DNA from: Alentia gelatinosa
Lineage: Eukaryota; Annelida; Polychaeta; Phyllodocida; Polynoidae
NCBI GenBank assembly: GCA_950022655.1
Contig: OX465584.1
Location: forward strand, 28,245,469-28,309,468
Reading direction: 5' to 3'
Length of the DNA stretch: 64,000 bases
Position 1 is the stretch's first letter. Each line of letters opens with the position of its first letter. Under the pieces are notes generated by a model that had not been told where the DNA came from, did no database searches, and worked only from the letters and a program-made list of their open reading frames with translations. Positions 1 through 11,230 of this stretch are shown here, piece by piece. Both the position numbers and the translations under genes were made by a program.

Positions 1-880
1 GGCTAAACTAATAACATGAAATTGAAATAGAAAAAAACCCTTGAGAAGGGAAGTTACACGCACTGTGACCAGTTTATCTGGCGTATGTGATGATCGGGTG
101 AGATGTAGTCCCATTCCTATGGTTCGAACAACTACACCCCTCCCCTTGGAAAGCCGTCTCATGATAAAATAGCAATGGATATTCATGATAGGTAGGGACC
201 ATCAAAATGTGAATATTACGATGACAATAGGCTATTAGTGATGCACTAACCGAACTGGTCAGTTTAACTTCAGGTGTGCAGTGTTAGCTTGGGAGAAGAC
301 AGCATTCAGTGAGACCTTTACCTCTAGTCACTTTATGTAGCATTTCAATTAGCTTTATCTAGATTCAATGATTAAATTTAAGAAATCTGATTACTTCACG
401 GGTAATACTTTTCAATTACTAATTCATTTTCTCAAGCGTATCACCAGCTTTTAATAATTTACCAGTGGATGTACTTTCACTGCTCTGAAAAAAATCAGTT
501 ATGATTATAACATGACATATTACGTGTCCTGTCAATAATCAGGTGACCTTTGTATCTACGCCCCTCCCCTTACAGATTAGATTGAATCATTCATATTCTA
601 TAACCGAGCTGCTGTCAGTTATCCACCTATTGTGCTAACAATTCCGTGTGTGTACAAATTCAATCAATAATAACAATAATTCTGGAGAAGTGTGTAAACT
701 ACAACTGAGACAATCCTGTCCGCTATGGCGCGAATCGTCATATCTAAAGCCCCTACATTTGTCTTCATATGGTGACCACGGTGTATCGGAATATCTGGAC
801 CAGCTCAATATAGAGTCCCCCCCCCTTGCTTTTCCAGCACAACGCTACTCTCATTTATAAAGCTCCCCTTGCTAGAACCC
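1..880. other. A+T-rich noncoding DNA, no gene seen
   Basis: I see no coding region, repeat or RNA gene here. The short ORFs have no protein-like composition. A GGTTCGA string near 120 resembles part of a tRNA B box but has no A box or clover-leaf around it. Confidence 0.5.
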
Positions 881-1215
881 TCTATATTCTCCCGCCTCTC
901 TGCACACGATCGCCCTCCTCAAGTGGACACGCACCGATTGTAATCCAACATTCCCGGCGGCCGAGTGGAAAGACGTCGTTTGTGAGCAGCTCACTTGACA
1001 AAGGCGCGGGCCACGTGTGTTGCCTCGCTGGCGGGGAGGTCTTATTGACGAGCTGCTCGGCGGGTGTGGAGCGCACCAGAGCCCGGGAAACACGATCACC
1101 CCGCCGCCTCCTACCACTGAGGTGCGGCTGAAGGGAAGGAGTCTGAGAAAAAGGGAACCTGTTATCAATAAGGAGCAAGCGATGCCGACCACCACCGTGC
1201 TGCCCCCTGTCTGTT
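881..1215. promoter_or_regulatory. CpG-rich patch, possible promoter or enhancer
   Basis: A CpG-rich island in A+T-rich surroundings. Visible motifs are a CRE-like GACGTC (about 970), a CACGTG E-box (about 1012) and a CAAAGG-type site just before it. All frames on both strands are fairly open because of the high GC, so the short ORFs here are not evidence of coding. No TATA box or clear first exon was found. The regulatory role is inferred from composition and motif clustering only. Confidence 0.3.
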
Positions 1216-3510
1216 AGTAGGCGGGTCTTTGATCAGGAGGGAGATTTATACCCATTGGCACCGGGTCCGATTGAGGGTTGCCTCCAGTGCTTCAATAGCA
1301 GGTCGTGGCCGTTTGCTGGTCAGGAGCATAGTTGGTATAAGATAGGGTGTGCGTCGGCACTGTCCTTTACTGCCGCCCGCAGACCACCCACTCCTACCCC
1401 CACATTATCTCAATCAGCCCCGCCTTCCTCCTACTATTTCCACACTGGGCTGCCATGCCTACACTGCAACATCACCGCCTGGCATTCTCTCCTGTGCTCT
1501 GTGTAAACGTCTGGATTGCACATAGAGCAATGTGAATTTCCCAAATGCGATTGGTGTCCGCTGACCTGCTCGATACACGAGGAAGAGTCTGTGTCTATAG
1601 TGTCCCACATGTGAGAATCCTTTATTGGTAACAGAGCAGCTGGATACTTGTCTGTCTGTCACCTCCGCCAACCTCACCTTCTTTAGTGTCAGTCGCCTGG
1701 TGTTTGGCTGAGACTCCTTTTCTTTAGAAGTCGCAGCACATGAAAGATTTTTTCCAGGCCGGCGGGCACTACAGGCAAGAATCACAAAGAGGAAAAGCTG
1801 CTCACGCATCTTTAAAGAAGTCGGCTTGTATTTGCCTCAGAGAGGTCCACTTTCGCTTACACCTATTGTTCATCGACTGCACCTCGTCTGTAAACCTACC
1901 CTGTGGGATATTCCGAAGTCAGATAGGATCAAGGAAGGTTAAGCGACTGCATCTTGTCAGATACCCTTTTTATTGATTGTGGGAAGCTGCTTAGTTCTGT
2001 GTAGAAATCACCGCATGCAAGCACGCTCTTAAGGTGTTTGGACACCTGGAACATGGTAACACACGTCATATTCGATTAGAATGAAAATCGATTTTTTTTA
2101 GAATACAGTAGTTCAAGTCTATAGCGAAATCGGATGTTCCAGAGCTCAGCTGAAAGTCATTCTCTTTTATACATATAGAAAAGTGGTTCGCGAAATAGCT
2201 TCTGCACATAATGCCTTAAGTCGGAATCCCTTTATTGTCACAGTTTATTTACTGGTATTGATTAATGTTGTTGCCTGTGTGATATTCAGATGTGTCAGAT
2301 TCAGATAAAACTAGCGATATTCATATTTGGCTACTACCCCCTCCCCCCCCCCCCCCCCGTCATTCCATTTGAGAGCCAGTGCGCCCTGTCCCTAGTGACA
2401 ACGGAAGGTACCACAGTCTAACTATTCCTAAATGCTGTCGCGGCCCCTAGCGGGTGAATGGGAAACCATCGTAAACTGGTGGAACTGATCTCACTTTCAG
2501 GGGACCAGAAAGCCACAATATTAAAATCTGTTTTCGGCATGACTGGACATTAGCCATGAGATAATAAGAAGAGGTAAGTGTAAAGCTACGAAAAAGAAGA
2601 GCAGGTCAAGTTTATCCGTACTCGAGTACTACTTCAATCTCCTGGCCTAGGTCTGGTTAACTCTGTCTCTATGTGCAGGCGAAACTCCAAGCTGATCCGA
2701 TCAGAATTTACTCGTTTTATACGTGGTAGGTAGCTATTAAAGGAAAACATTCGCATGCGGTTACAAACAACACAATGTTTCTCCAAGGAATGCCAAGTAA
2801 ATCATTTGTTATAAATGCATAAATATTCTTTAAACTCTTGAAACGTTATGACGTTACAGTGTAATACAACATTGAAGGTTTATCCTAATGAAATCCCATA
2901 AGAGGGAATACCTTGTATTAAGTATACAAGTCCTTCTCCAAACCCCGTAGTTAAAAAGAAGAACTTTCACTTTCACGAGTAAAGTTTCCCATCAACCTTT
3001 GCTGTTGACTCCATGAACGACAATTCGTCTGCTACTGCCCACCAATAAACTTCATAAAACATTTACTAATGAAAAACTGCATCTGTAAAGACTTTCGTTA
3101 CAACCAATATAACAGGTGGTTACCTTGCTGATGGTTTTGCTAATTATGCCAGGGAAAAGATTAATCGGCGCTGTCATCAGGTGAGTCTCCAGATGAGACG
3201 TTGATTAATTATTAGAACTGTCCCCTCAAGAAAGTTGACGGTGATTAACCAATATGCACTATTGTCCGGAAATGATGCGCAACTAAAATGAATAATACTT
3301 GACATTCAACATTCACAGAATCTAAAGTGATTTATTGCAAACCAACAAAACCGGAAATTATTTATAGTTTTGAGATTTATTAAATCTTAGTGGGCATAAT
3401 ACAGGTTGTAACTACGTTCCTTGGTTTTAAAGGCACTTCTTATTGATAAACACTAGCACTAAGTATACAAAATACCAAAGGCTTTGAATATTGTTACTGA
3501 TGCCCCATAA
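1216..3510. other. Noncoding DNA with a poly-C run at 2343-2358
   Basis: No recognisable gene. The only landmark is a run of 16 C at 2343-2358. From 2600 to 3500 the DNA is A+T-rich and resembles intron or intergenic sequence. Confidence 0.5.
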
Positions 3511-3804
3511 GGCCCGTTTCCATTGGCCGATCTCCCGTCACCGATCTCCAGTCAGGAACCACCGACAGGCTTTCGGCACTGTGGATCCAATATCGGTCAA
3601 TGGAAACGACCATGGTCGTGAAATGCCCCAAGACTTTTTCTGCTTAGATTATGCAATGTGGCACCACCCACCACTGAGTGAAAGCTTGGTCACTTAGTGA
3701 AATCTACTACCCTTCAATATCGACGCAGTCTGTGGCACCACCGACAGACTTTCTGGGCAACACAAAAAATCTACACAAAGTTTGTCGGCCAATGGAAACG
3801 GGCC
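3511..3804. mobile_element. MITE with GGCCCGTTTCCATTGGCC termini
   Basis: About 294 bp bounded by a near-perfect terminal inverted repeat of about 22 bp: GGCCCGTTTCCATTGGCCGA at the left and its complement TCGGCCAATGGAAACGGGCC at the right. Just inside each end lie related CACCGACAG(G/A)CTTTC blocks. It has no coding capacity. Flanks are TAA on the left and TTT on the right, so a target duplication is not clear. The GGCC ends resemble PIF/Harbinger-type elements, but the superfamily is inferred. Only this copy was noticed in the window. Confidence 0.7.
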
Positions 3805-5260
3805 TTTTAGACATCAGTGCCAGTATATATCACTGGTCCTGCCTCACAGAATGCCGTGTCCTATCTTGTCAAAGCTAGTGTCAATAACAAATGAGTACTG
3901 AGTAAAGAAATTCCGAATTGGCTCCAATGAAAACTGGCCTATATCCGAAGTTAGATAAGTGTCTAAAAAAAGGCCAGCGGCTGCTTTCAAAAGCTGGTTT
4001 ATCAATTTGATCTGGAATTCATGATAAACCTATAAATTCCCATCCTCATGCAATGTTTTTCAAACTTCCTACGAAATACGATTGAATATCATGCAATGCA
4101 AACATTGCTTAGTGTAATCAATGTTGTTTTCACACCACACAAGGGACGTGAACGCGGGTTGTAGCCTGCCTTATGCCTCGGGCGCTTCTTTAAGCCTAGT
4201 CTTCGTCTCCTTGTGCTAGCGAACAACTCAATCTTCACTGGAGCCCCTCCTACGTCTCCTTTCGCTTCCCAATTGTCCCAACACTTGTTGACGGAATTTA
4301 CTCCCAGGTCAGATTGCTGTGTTTGGTTTGGAGGCGCGGGGTTCGGGAGTGGCTCTATGTCCTCGGGTAGCCGCTAGAGGGAGCAGCTCGCGAGCAGCTC
4401 ACACCAAGCCTGGGTCTCAATGGGCGATTCACTGCCTCACGAGGGGGTCTATTCCTGTCGGCAGGCCGTCAACAATATGGGTCTGGGAGGTGTGCATTTG
4501 TAGGGGACCAGGTCGAGGTAGGTTGGAGTGGGTAGAGAAGAGAAGGGGCCAGTCGTAGTGGATTCGGAAATGGAAAACAAAGGTGCTTTGAGCCATGGGT
4601 TGTGTGGAGTGTATTGGGAAGTGAGTGGGAGATTTGGAGTAGGGGTCTGGAGCTGGAAAGATGAGGGGGACTTTAAGTGGAAGCTACCAATAGAAAGTGC
4701 CACTAGAGGAGCACTGGAAAAAGTGGGCTGGCTGTGAACAGGGTGTATATTAACCAAGTGGGCAGATATGATGCGGGTTGCTACGAGGGTAGATTCAGGA
4801 ATGCAGAAAATGGTAGAGGGTCACTATTGGAGGGTCTCAAAAGAGGGGTTCGATATTGGTGGAGCTAAAAAGAGGGAATTACTCTAATGATGGTTATAAC
4901 TGACTTCACTACATAAAACCTACCTGAGGGATCCAGACTTCGGGTGCGGGGATACCTCACTGTGTGTGAGAAAGGTTGGGCTAATGTAAACTTGCTGATA
5001 TTGTTGGAAGTAGCCGTGCCTGCTCTGATGTCATATTCAAAGTGTGGGAGTTTGTAGGAAGATGTGCTGGTATGCCCATAATACCAATGCCTTACCAGAG
5101 GTTGATAACTGTGACACTTACCAGGTAAATGATGATTGGATCTATTCATAGCAAGCCCTTGCATACGCGGCCATGTAGACGGAACACGATGTAAACAAAA
5201 TATGAATTGTTCAAGCTACAGAAGCAGTGGATGCAGGGGTAAAAGAGGGGAGTAGGCAGG
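3805..5260. other. Noncoding; purine-rich stretch 4460-4860
   Basis: No gene recognised. Between about 4460 and 4860 the plus strand is rich in A and G, which opens several frames on both strands. The predicted peptides (Pro/Ser-rich on minus, Gly/Glu/Trp-rich on plus) are what skewed DNA gives and match no family I know. Confidence 0.45.
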
Positions 5261-5263
5261 TTA

Positions 5264-5545
5264 GGCCTGGCGTCCATCTACTACGATAGAAATTTAGATC
5301 TCCCGATATGGCACCGATACAAAAACCAAATATCGGAGACATATCGGGAAGGTGCAAAATCGTAGACATATGTCTAGACATGCCAATCTACCATGGATCT
5401 TACTGGGTTTTTTCGCTGCGTAATCGCAGAGACTTGGTCAACTGCCCCGATATTAGGTTACCTTCCGACGCCATTTTCCATTTTTCATCGGGAGGTGCAT
5501 CGTAGCCCATATCGGAGCCATATCGTAGTAGGTGGACGCCAGGCC
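5264..5545 (+). mobile_element. PIF/Harbinger-like MITE, copy 1
   Basis: A 282-bp non-autonomous element. Its ends are GGCCTGGCGTCC(A/T)CCTACTACG-type inverted repeats of about 24 bp. It is flanked by the 3-bp direct duplication TTA (5261-5263 and 5546-5548), the target preference of PIF/Harbinger transposases. The interior is packed with CCGATAT/ATATCGG motifs and carries the palindrome AGACATATGTCT. It encodes no protein. It matches three other full copies in this window along its whole length with scattered substitutions. Confidence 0.88.
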
Positions 5546-5548
5546 TTA

Positions 5549-6034
5549 GGCTGTAAATAGGATTGCCTAACGTTAAGTGGATGCCAAGAGGAGACTAACA
5601 TAGAAGTGGTGCTTGAGGAAGAAAACAGGTAGTCTAGGCGGTACGACCAGGCAGGACGGGCGGCCGGAGTGTGGAGGCATCTTCGTCGCCTGGCGAAACG
5701 AGATCGAATTAAGCCACACAGGGATGGATGCTGGGTGCAGGGTGCAGGGTGAGGCAGTTTGGTGGGTGGTAGTGTGGGTAAGTAGGTGAGAGAATGGGGT
5801 ATTGTGAAAATGTGGTAGATGACCGAATATTTAGATAATTAAAGCAGAAGACCTATCATTACCTATAAAGGACTTTATGGGTGCTGATTAAAAAAAGTCG
5901 TTGTGCATTCATCTGTATGTAAGTTAATTACCTAGTACACAGACCTTCAATATGATTCCCGTGTTATAAGGTGCCTTTACACACCATTAAGTAGCTTGTC
6001 AAAATACCTGGAAAGATAATGACTGACGCGGATG
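5549..6034. other. Noncoding DNA between MITE and YR element
   Basis: G+C-rich to about 5800 and A+T-rich afterwards. No ORF, RNA gene or inverted repeat of note. Some of it may be eroded flank of the recombinase element that follows. Confidence 0.4.
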
Positions 6035-6123
6035 AGAGGCTATGTTATGGGGATATTTATTAATAACCTGGCGAACTTAGGAAGTAATCTATGCATAATT
6101 GAGTAGTTTGTTTACTGGGTTGA
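6035..6123 (-). repeat. Direct repeat B2, YR element 1
   Basis: About 88 bp that recurs in the same orientation at 6353-6440 at roughly 80% identity. Shared landmarks are GAG(G)CTATG, TTTAT(T/C)AATAA, CTGGCGAA, TAATCTATG and CTGGGTTGA. On the minus strand it is the outer member of the pair lying beyond the recombinase C-terminus. This fits the outer B repeat of a Ngaro-type split-direct-repeat end; the assignment is inferred. Confidence 0.6.
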
Positions 6124-6352
6124 AAGCTTTAGAGAGTGTAGAGAATAATGGTATGTTTTCTTTTTACTATAGGGTAAGTTCGCGGTAATTCTTTGTCTAT
6201 GAATGTTCATTGAGAAGTGATGGCTCCAGAGGTCATGTGCGCCTCGTAATGCAGATGCCCATGTGACCGAGTTGGAATGCGGCTCGTTGTCGTCCTTCTC
6301 CACCCGCTCACACATTGGTACCAACACACTACCTAATAATGATTAGTGTCGA

Positions 6353-6440
6353 AGAGAGGGTATGCTATATTTATCAATAATATGCTGGCGAAATAAGGAT
6401 ATAATCTATGAGTAATTCAGTAGTCTGTTCACTGGGTTGA
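6353..6440 (-). repeat. Direct repeat B1, YR element 1
   Basis: Inner partner of the repeat at 6035-6123, abutting the end of the degenerate recombinase reading frame. The 230 bp between the two repeats would be the A2 segment of a Ngaro-type terminus. I did not find a matching A1 copy at the other end, so the 5' boundary of the element is unknown. Confidence 0.6.
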
Positions 6441-7019
6441 GATGCCAAAGGCTAACGTGAGCAGAGTAAGGGCAACCATTTGGGAGCTGTCAGCCGGAAC
6501 ATAGGCCCGAAGTGAGGCGACAAAGGTCTCGGTTCCGTGGTGTTGAAGGACAGAGCTCAGGGCTGAGTGGAGAGCCACCTGCTGAGCCGGCTATGCCTGG
6601 AAGAGTGAGGAGAGACCCTGGAGGCGTGGTGAACACCCACTGAGATGAGAGCAGCCCTCATGATGGAGTTGAAAGCCGATGCTGTGAGATGGGTTAGTAG
6701 GCAGTAGGCAGGTGAGCCTGGGCAGGTGAGCCTGGGATAGCCAGAGCCATGCGCGAGAGGGGTGGCTTTTTTTTTGCGGAGTGGAGGAGTATGGGGAGGC
6801 CTTGGAGAGAGGCAACAACCCCCTCTCGCCTGAGTGCCTGGCGCCCCAGCCTATCTAGGCCTTTCACGGGCACCAGGTTTGACGCCCTGAGAAGGTTGAA
6901 ATAGCCAATGAGAGCGAACGCATTTTGATTGAGTTCAAGGAAGGAAGGTATGGGAAGGTTATATCCAGGGAAGACCAGAGGGGCACATTGTACCCTGAAC
7001 GTAATACTTGGTACCAACC
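6441..7019 (-). pseudogene. Degenerate tyrosine recombinase of a DIRS/Ngaro-like or Crypton-like element
   Basis: The minus strand carries the catalytic half of a tyrosine recombinase split over three frames. The first open piece (7017-6694) contains LLRASNLVP (6868-6894), the box with the first catalytic Arg (6886-6888), then IPGSP, the segment normally before the mid-domain. After a frame change come MRAALISVGV and SPHSSRHS (6590-6613), giving the His-x-x-Arg box (His 6605-6607, Arg 6596-6598). A further frame change gives HHGTE (His 6537-6539, the H/W box with Glu for Trp) and AYVPADS with the Tyr nucleophile at 6501-6503. Order and spacing match transposon-encoded recombinases. An internal stop and frameshifts make it a fossil. 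The N-terminal DNA-binding half was not found. Confidence 0.72.
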
Positions 7020-8180
7020 CTCGTCCTCGTCCTTATCGCTCATTTCATTCTCATTTCACTCTCATTAATTTGTCTCTATGTTTACTCTTTTTCTGTTTCG
7101 ATGTATTCCTCATTTATAAACTCTGATTGTGACAACAGAGTAAACCACTATGATAGCTAGTGAGATCCCCTGCACAGGTGAATTGTTTGCTGCTACAAAT
7201 AAAAAAAAGGAAAGAAGTGACCCTGTTTGGGGAGTCCACAAACTCTTTTAACCAATTTAGATCCTTCACAACTCAAATGTCATTTGGGCCTTGCTAGAGC
7301 CCGGAGACACCTCGGACATCAGAGCCATCAGGATGTTGATGAATCTTCAGCCCTGATACATGCATCAACATGTGGACCCATTTCTTGATGATAGATTGGA
7401 GTTGTGGTTTGGTCACGACCCCATGTGACTCCCAGTTGGTGGGGAGTGCTGAGAGTTTGTGATGTCTTGTCATATGGGATCACGATCGTTATAGCGGTTG
7501 TGTCTATATCATACACGAGCTACCCTGTCACCATGGTTGGTGGCTGGCACTTTTCCAGGGTGCTGCAGTCGGCAACAGTCTCATGTAGGCGGTGGTATAC
7601 CTCGATGGCCCCTTGGTGGTCGATCTCTGCCCCCAATCATAGAGGTCCTTGAAGTAGGAGATCAGCTATGTCCCCTCGGACCGGTACAGGTAAATGATAA
7701 CGTTGGTGAATCATTGGCAGGTGGCACAGGACAGGCATGTACGGAAACTACCAGATGTCCAGGTGCCTGAATCCGACAGGTCGGCCTTCCAGTCCTAGGC
7801 CGCTGCCAAGAAGCCTAAACGGAGGGTGTATCTCACTAAATAACTTTGTGAATGTTAGTGATAGTGTAGGCATTGACAATATATATACCCTTTTTCAAAA
7901 GGTTTTTTTCGGATCGGTCTTTCAGATCCAGGGAGTGAAAAGGGGCTACTTGAAAGGCCCACGGAGGTTCAGTCTTTAAGAAGGAGTCGACATGGGAGCA
8001 AATGCACATGCCGACGCATGGTTCCCGGCAGTAGGGAAAGTGGCATGGTCACCCAGGTACCGGTGAAGCCATCCATACTCCAGGTAGTTGCAAAGGTGAT
8101 CATCATTTTCTCTAGCAAAGTATGTTCATGCCAGAGGGAATAGGATGTTTGGCGCCTAAGTGATTTGGGGGTGGAAAGTC
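7020..8180 (-). other. Possible eroded body of YR element 1
   Basis: About 1.2 kb upstream (on minus) of the recombinase fossil. Minus-strand frames stay open for 40-65 codons, for example 7516-7328. A short Cys/His-rich stretch (CREPC, CICSH) lies near 8000-8020. I could not recognise reverse transcriptase or RNase H boxes here, so membership of the element rests on position only. Nothing recognisable is seen on the plus strand. Confidence 0.25.
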
Positions 8181-8290
8181 TTAAGAGTTTCCGTAGGCCT
8201 GTTGGAGGTGCGGCACAAGGCCTGAGGCTGATGGGGTGGTGATGAGGAGGTCATCCCCCAATAATTGTACCTTCCCGGCACCGTCCATAT
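8181..8290 (-). pseudogene. Possible reverse-transcriptase palm scrap
   Basis: The minus strand reads LLGDDLLITTPS (8264 downward) followed by a His-Leu-containing tail and a stop at 8181. The DD pair followed by hydrophobic residues and a downstream His-Leu resembles the catalytic YxDD box region of retroelement reverse transcriptases, with Gly in place of the usual aromatic-x. Its position upstream of the recombinase fits a DIRS-type order. The match is about 30 residues and could be chance. Confidence 0.22.
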
Positions 8291-8549
8291 TAGTTACGGA
8301 GGGTTCCGCTAGGATGCGTCACGAGGATTGTCTGGTGGCTGGGCCTTAGAGGTGGTGCCATATGTGGTGAGTGTGGCAGTTGTTGGGGGGGGGGCATGGC
8401 CCCAGAATGTAGACTGTAGGGTGCGAGTGGCAAGGGGCTCAGGCCCTTGTGAACTTCTCCTGAGGTGTGGGGAGGTGTGAAGCTGGGTGTGAAGGTGTGA
8501 TATTATGAGGTTTTTAGCCTCCATGCTCCTGGTACCGGCTTGGCCTTGA
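8181..8549. other. G+C-rich skewed DNA with an 11-G run
   Basis: Contains a G run at 8384-8394. The minus strand is Pro/Thr-rich in translation (8614-8309). That composition could be a linker of the putative element polyprotein or simple sequence skew. Confidence 0.3.
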
Positions 8550-9032
8550 TCATGCAGGCAGCTTCCGCAAGTGGTAGGCGAGATCAGACTTACAGTGGGA
8601 GCAGAAGTGGCCAAAGGGCTCGCCGGCCACCATGTGTCCTATGAGCTGGCTGCAGGCCCCCACAGTATTCCAGGCCAGACAGGGGAACCTCATGGCCTCT
8701 GTCACTGAGGGAGTGCTAGTTGGAGAGGCTATGGCCAAAGTCCATGCTGTTACCATCCAGGCCATGCAAATTCTGAACATTTTAATGTGAGTTTCGTCTG
8801 ACAATGCGAGCTTCACGTTCGCAATTTCGGACAGGACCTCTTCAGAGAAAGTATCGATCCCTGACCATGCAAATTCTTTTCTGTCTTTGACGACATCGCA
8901 TAGATGTGCATGCATAGACGCCTTATGGGAGTTAGGAGTTGCAGTATCATCAATAAGCCTGGACAGCCTGTACAGGTATTCAGGAATAGATATGGAGCCA
9001 AGCAATCTTGACCTGGTTCTCATGGAGCCCAT
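8550..9032 (-). CDS. Unassigned 160-residue ORF, possible element gag remnant
   Basis: One of the longer ordinary-composition ORFs in the window. The first 70 residues are charged and helix-like (DDTATPNSHK, EEVLSEIANVK). The middle is rich in Ala, Thr and Trp (MAWMVTAWTLAIA). The C-terminus has a Cys/His cluster, FCSHC, followed by a His seven residues later. I do not recognise the family. It lies about 1.5 kb upstream of the recombinase fossil on the same strand, where a DIRS/Ngaro element would carry its first (gag-like) ORF. That is positional inference. Chance openness in GC-rich DNA is possible. Confidence 0.3.
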   Translation of the reverse strand: MGSMRTRSRLLGSISIPEYLYRLSRLIDDTATPNSHKASMHAHLCDVVKDRKEFAWSGIDTFSEEVLSEIANVKLALSDETHIKMFRICMAWMVTAWTLAIASPTSTPSVTEAMRFPCLAWNTVGACSQLIGHMVAGEPFGHFCSHCKSDLAYHLRKLPA

Positions 9033-9773
9033 GGGTTGTTGATGCAGCTGTTGGCTCCGTTAGGCCAGTGAGCGGGTGGGCGGTGGTGACCAATAGTAGG
9101 TGCGTGGGCAAAGGCAGATTTGGATGTGTAGAACTTGTTGGTAACTGGAACCTATAAGGCGCAAATCTGGAGTTCCGTGTTATGCGGGTTGGAGTGAGTT
9201 TGTTGTGGTAGGTGGTGAATGATCCATGGTCTACCATTGAGTTGCCTTTGTTTTGAGCCAGGAGAAACTCACATTTGGAATAAAAATTAGGTTCAGTGTT
9301 CTGACCGGAAAGAGTACTTCAAAGCATATTTTGCATGCTGCTGCTCCCTGAAAAACATACTTTCCAGGTTGAAAAGTGACTGAGCGGGTTGACGTCTATT
9401 GGAATTTGTGTCTAAGTAGAAGCTGATATCCCACACCATGGCGATATTAAAGCATTGAGATGAGAATGACAGAGGAAAAGTAAGACCCTCTGATGTACTA
9501 GGATGCGAATTTGAACGTATCGTAGTCCATGCAGCTCTGTATGAGTGAGGCCTAATTCACTGATATTTGAATTGTAGCATCCTATGATATGGTGCCGATG
9601 CATACGATGCTTCCGAACAACCGAACATGTTTGGAGTGTATCGTGTAGTGCGTCGGTGAGTATCGTAGGGCGCATTGTACAGATGAGATCCCCTACTACA
9701 ATACAAGATGACTTCGCCATGCGATGTCGATTCTGTGTCGCCAAGTATATACAATTAGGCCTGTCCTAATGCA
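9033..9773. other. Noncoding DNA, no feature seen
   Basis: Short ORFs on both strands lack protein-like character. I looked here for the left-end repeat (A1) of the recombinase element and did not find sequence matching 6124-6352. Confidence 0.4.
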
Positions 9774-9776
9774 TTA

Positions 9777-10060
9777 GGCCCGGCGTCCACCTACTACGAT
9801 AGAAATTTAGACCTACCGATATGGCTCCGATACATAAAGTCTATATCCGGGACATATCTGGAAGGTCCAAAATCGTAGACATATGTCTAGAGACATGCCA
9901 ATTCACCACGCACTATATGGGGTTTTTACCGGTGTCTAATCGCAGAAACGTGGTCAACTGCCCCGATATTAAGTGACCTTCCGACGCGATTTTGATTTTC
10001 TATCGGCAAATGCATCGTAGACCATATCGGAGCCATATCGTAGTAGGTGGACGCCGGACC
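9777..10060 (+). mobile_element. PIF/Harbinger-like MITE, copy 2
   Basis: A 284-bp copy in the same orientation as copy 1, with inverted termini GGCCCGGCGTCCACC and GGTGGACGCCGGACC. It is flanked by TTA duplications at 9774-9776 and 10061-10063. It keeps the full interior, including the AGACATATGTCT palindrome and the AACTGCCCCGATATTA block near the right side. No coding capacity. Confidence 0.88.
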
Positions 10061-10063
10061 TTA

Positions 10064-11230
10064 CGAGCTCCAGGAACAACCCCCCCCCCCCTCTCCAAAG
10101 GCTCAAACTATGAACTCCATCCCCCACAACCTTCCGTGGCAGAGACAGCTGTTAAACAGGTCCTAAAACCTTGGCGATCCTAGAGTGAGACGTGGTGGCA
10201 ATAAAATGTCATAGAACGTGTAATGGTCAGGAAGTTCGCAGCAGGTGTTAAAGAAAACGTTCAGAATTGCGTGCAATGCGGGTTAGTCTATGTTTTTGTT
10301 GCCCAGTCTCGGAGCTATCGATTAGGACGTCTTCCATCAACGACATTTTTCTGCATCTTATCACCTGAACCTCTCCCGTGTCCCTATCTATTATTTCTCC
10401 ATCTCCCATGTTTTCTTTCTTCCATGTCCCTTTCTACTCTGTCCCTTTTTCTCATAGCCCTTTCTCCCATATCATGTTCTACCCTGTCTCTTTATCTCAT
10501 GCCCCTTTCTCCAATGTCCTCATGTTCTCTTTTCTGTATGTTTTTTTCTACATTTGATCATATACCTATTTTATCAAATTCTTCCGTGTTCTCAATCCGA
10601 CATTTGTGTCTACTACTAGCTGTATTTTTCTCGTGACTGCCCCATGTCCCTGATCGTACTACTAGCCTTCCACCTGACTTACACCCAATACAATGGCTTC
10701 AACTGAGGCCCCACACCGCCCCCTTTACTTTCATGTTTCGTTGTCCTTATATTTCAATTAGGCTAGAACCCCTTTACGACTATTTGGCTTATTTAGCGCT
10801 ACCAGCCTAATTGAATTACTCTTGCCTCAAGTGTACTCCATGCAATCACCCACTGCTCCTGATATGATTTATTCTTTTACACCCATCCTCGACTTCCAGC
10901 AACAAGTCAGGCGGGCCCCACCATTTAGGTAGTTAACCTAACACCCCATTTCCCCGTTCTCAACTCCTGCCGCTCGCCTAAGCATCTACCCTTGCCCTGT
11001 TATCCCCATTACCCAGGGCACACCTTTTAGTTGTCCCTCCCTCTCAGCCGACTAGCAGACATTCCCGCTCCCTTCTTTTATCTCTACTTCCCATGCACCT
11101 TCTATCTCACTCTGACCCTATGCCGTTAGCCCACCCACCTACTCACTCACCACTCCCCATCGTCATTCCCCAGCCCCAACCATCACCAATCCCCAGCTGC
11201 TAGTCCACCCACCTCCCACCCCGTCCCCCT
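10064..11230. other. Pyrimidine-rich noncoding DNA
   Basis: A C run at 10080-10091 is followed (10360-11230) by C+T-rich degenerate CCCTTTCTC-like sequence that opens a 137-residue Leu/Ser/Phe frame, a composition artefact. A 12-bp inverted repeat (TTCAATTAGGCT, 10754-10765 with 10803-10814) could form a loop of about 37 nt. No gene seen. Confidence 0.45.

Noticed and set aside
872..1217. Several overlapping ORFs of 66-107 codons on both strands
   Set aside because: High CpG content opens all frames; no strand shows protein-like conservation signals that I can see.
10223..10636. 137-residue Leu/Ser-rich ORF
   Set aside because: Product of degenerate CCCTTTCTC-like sequence; no domain.
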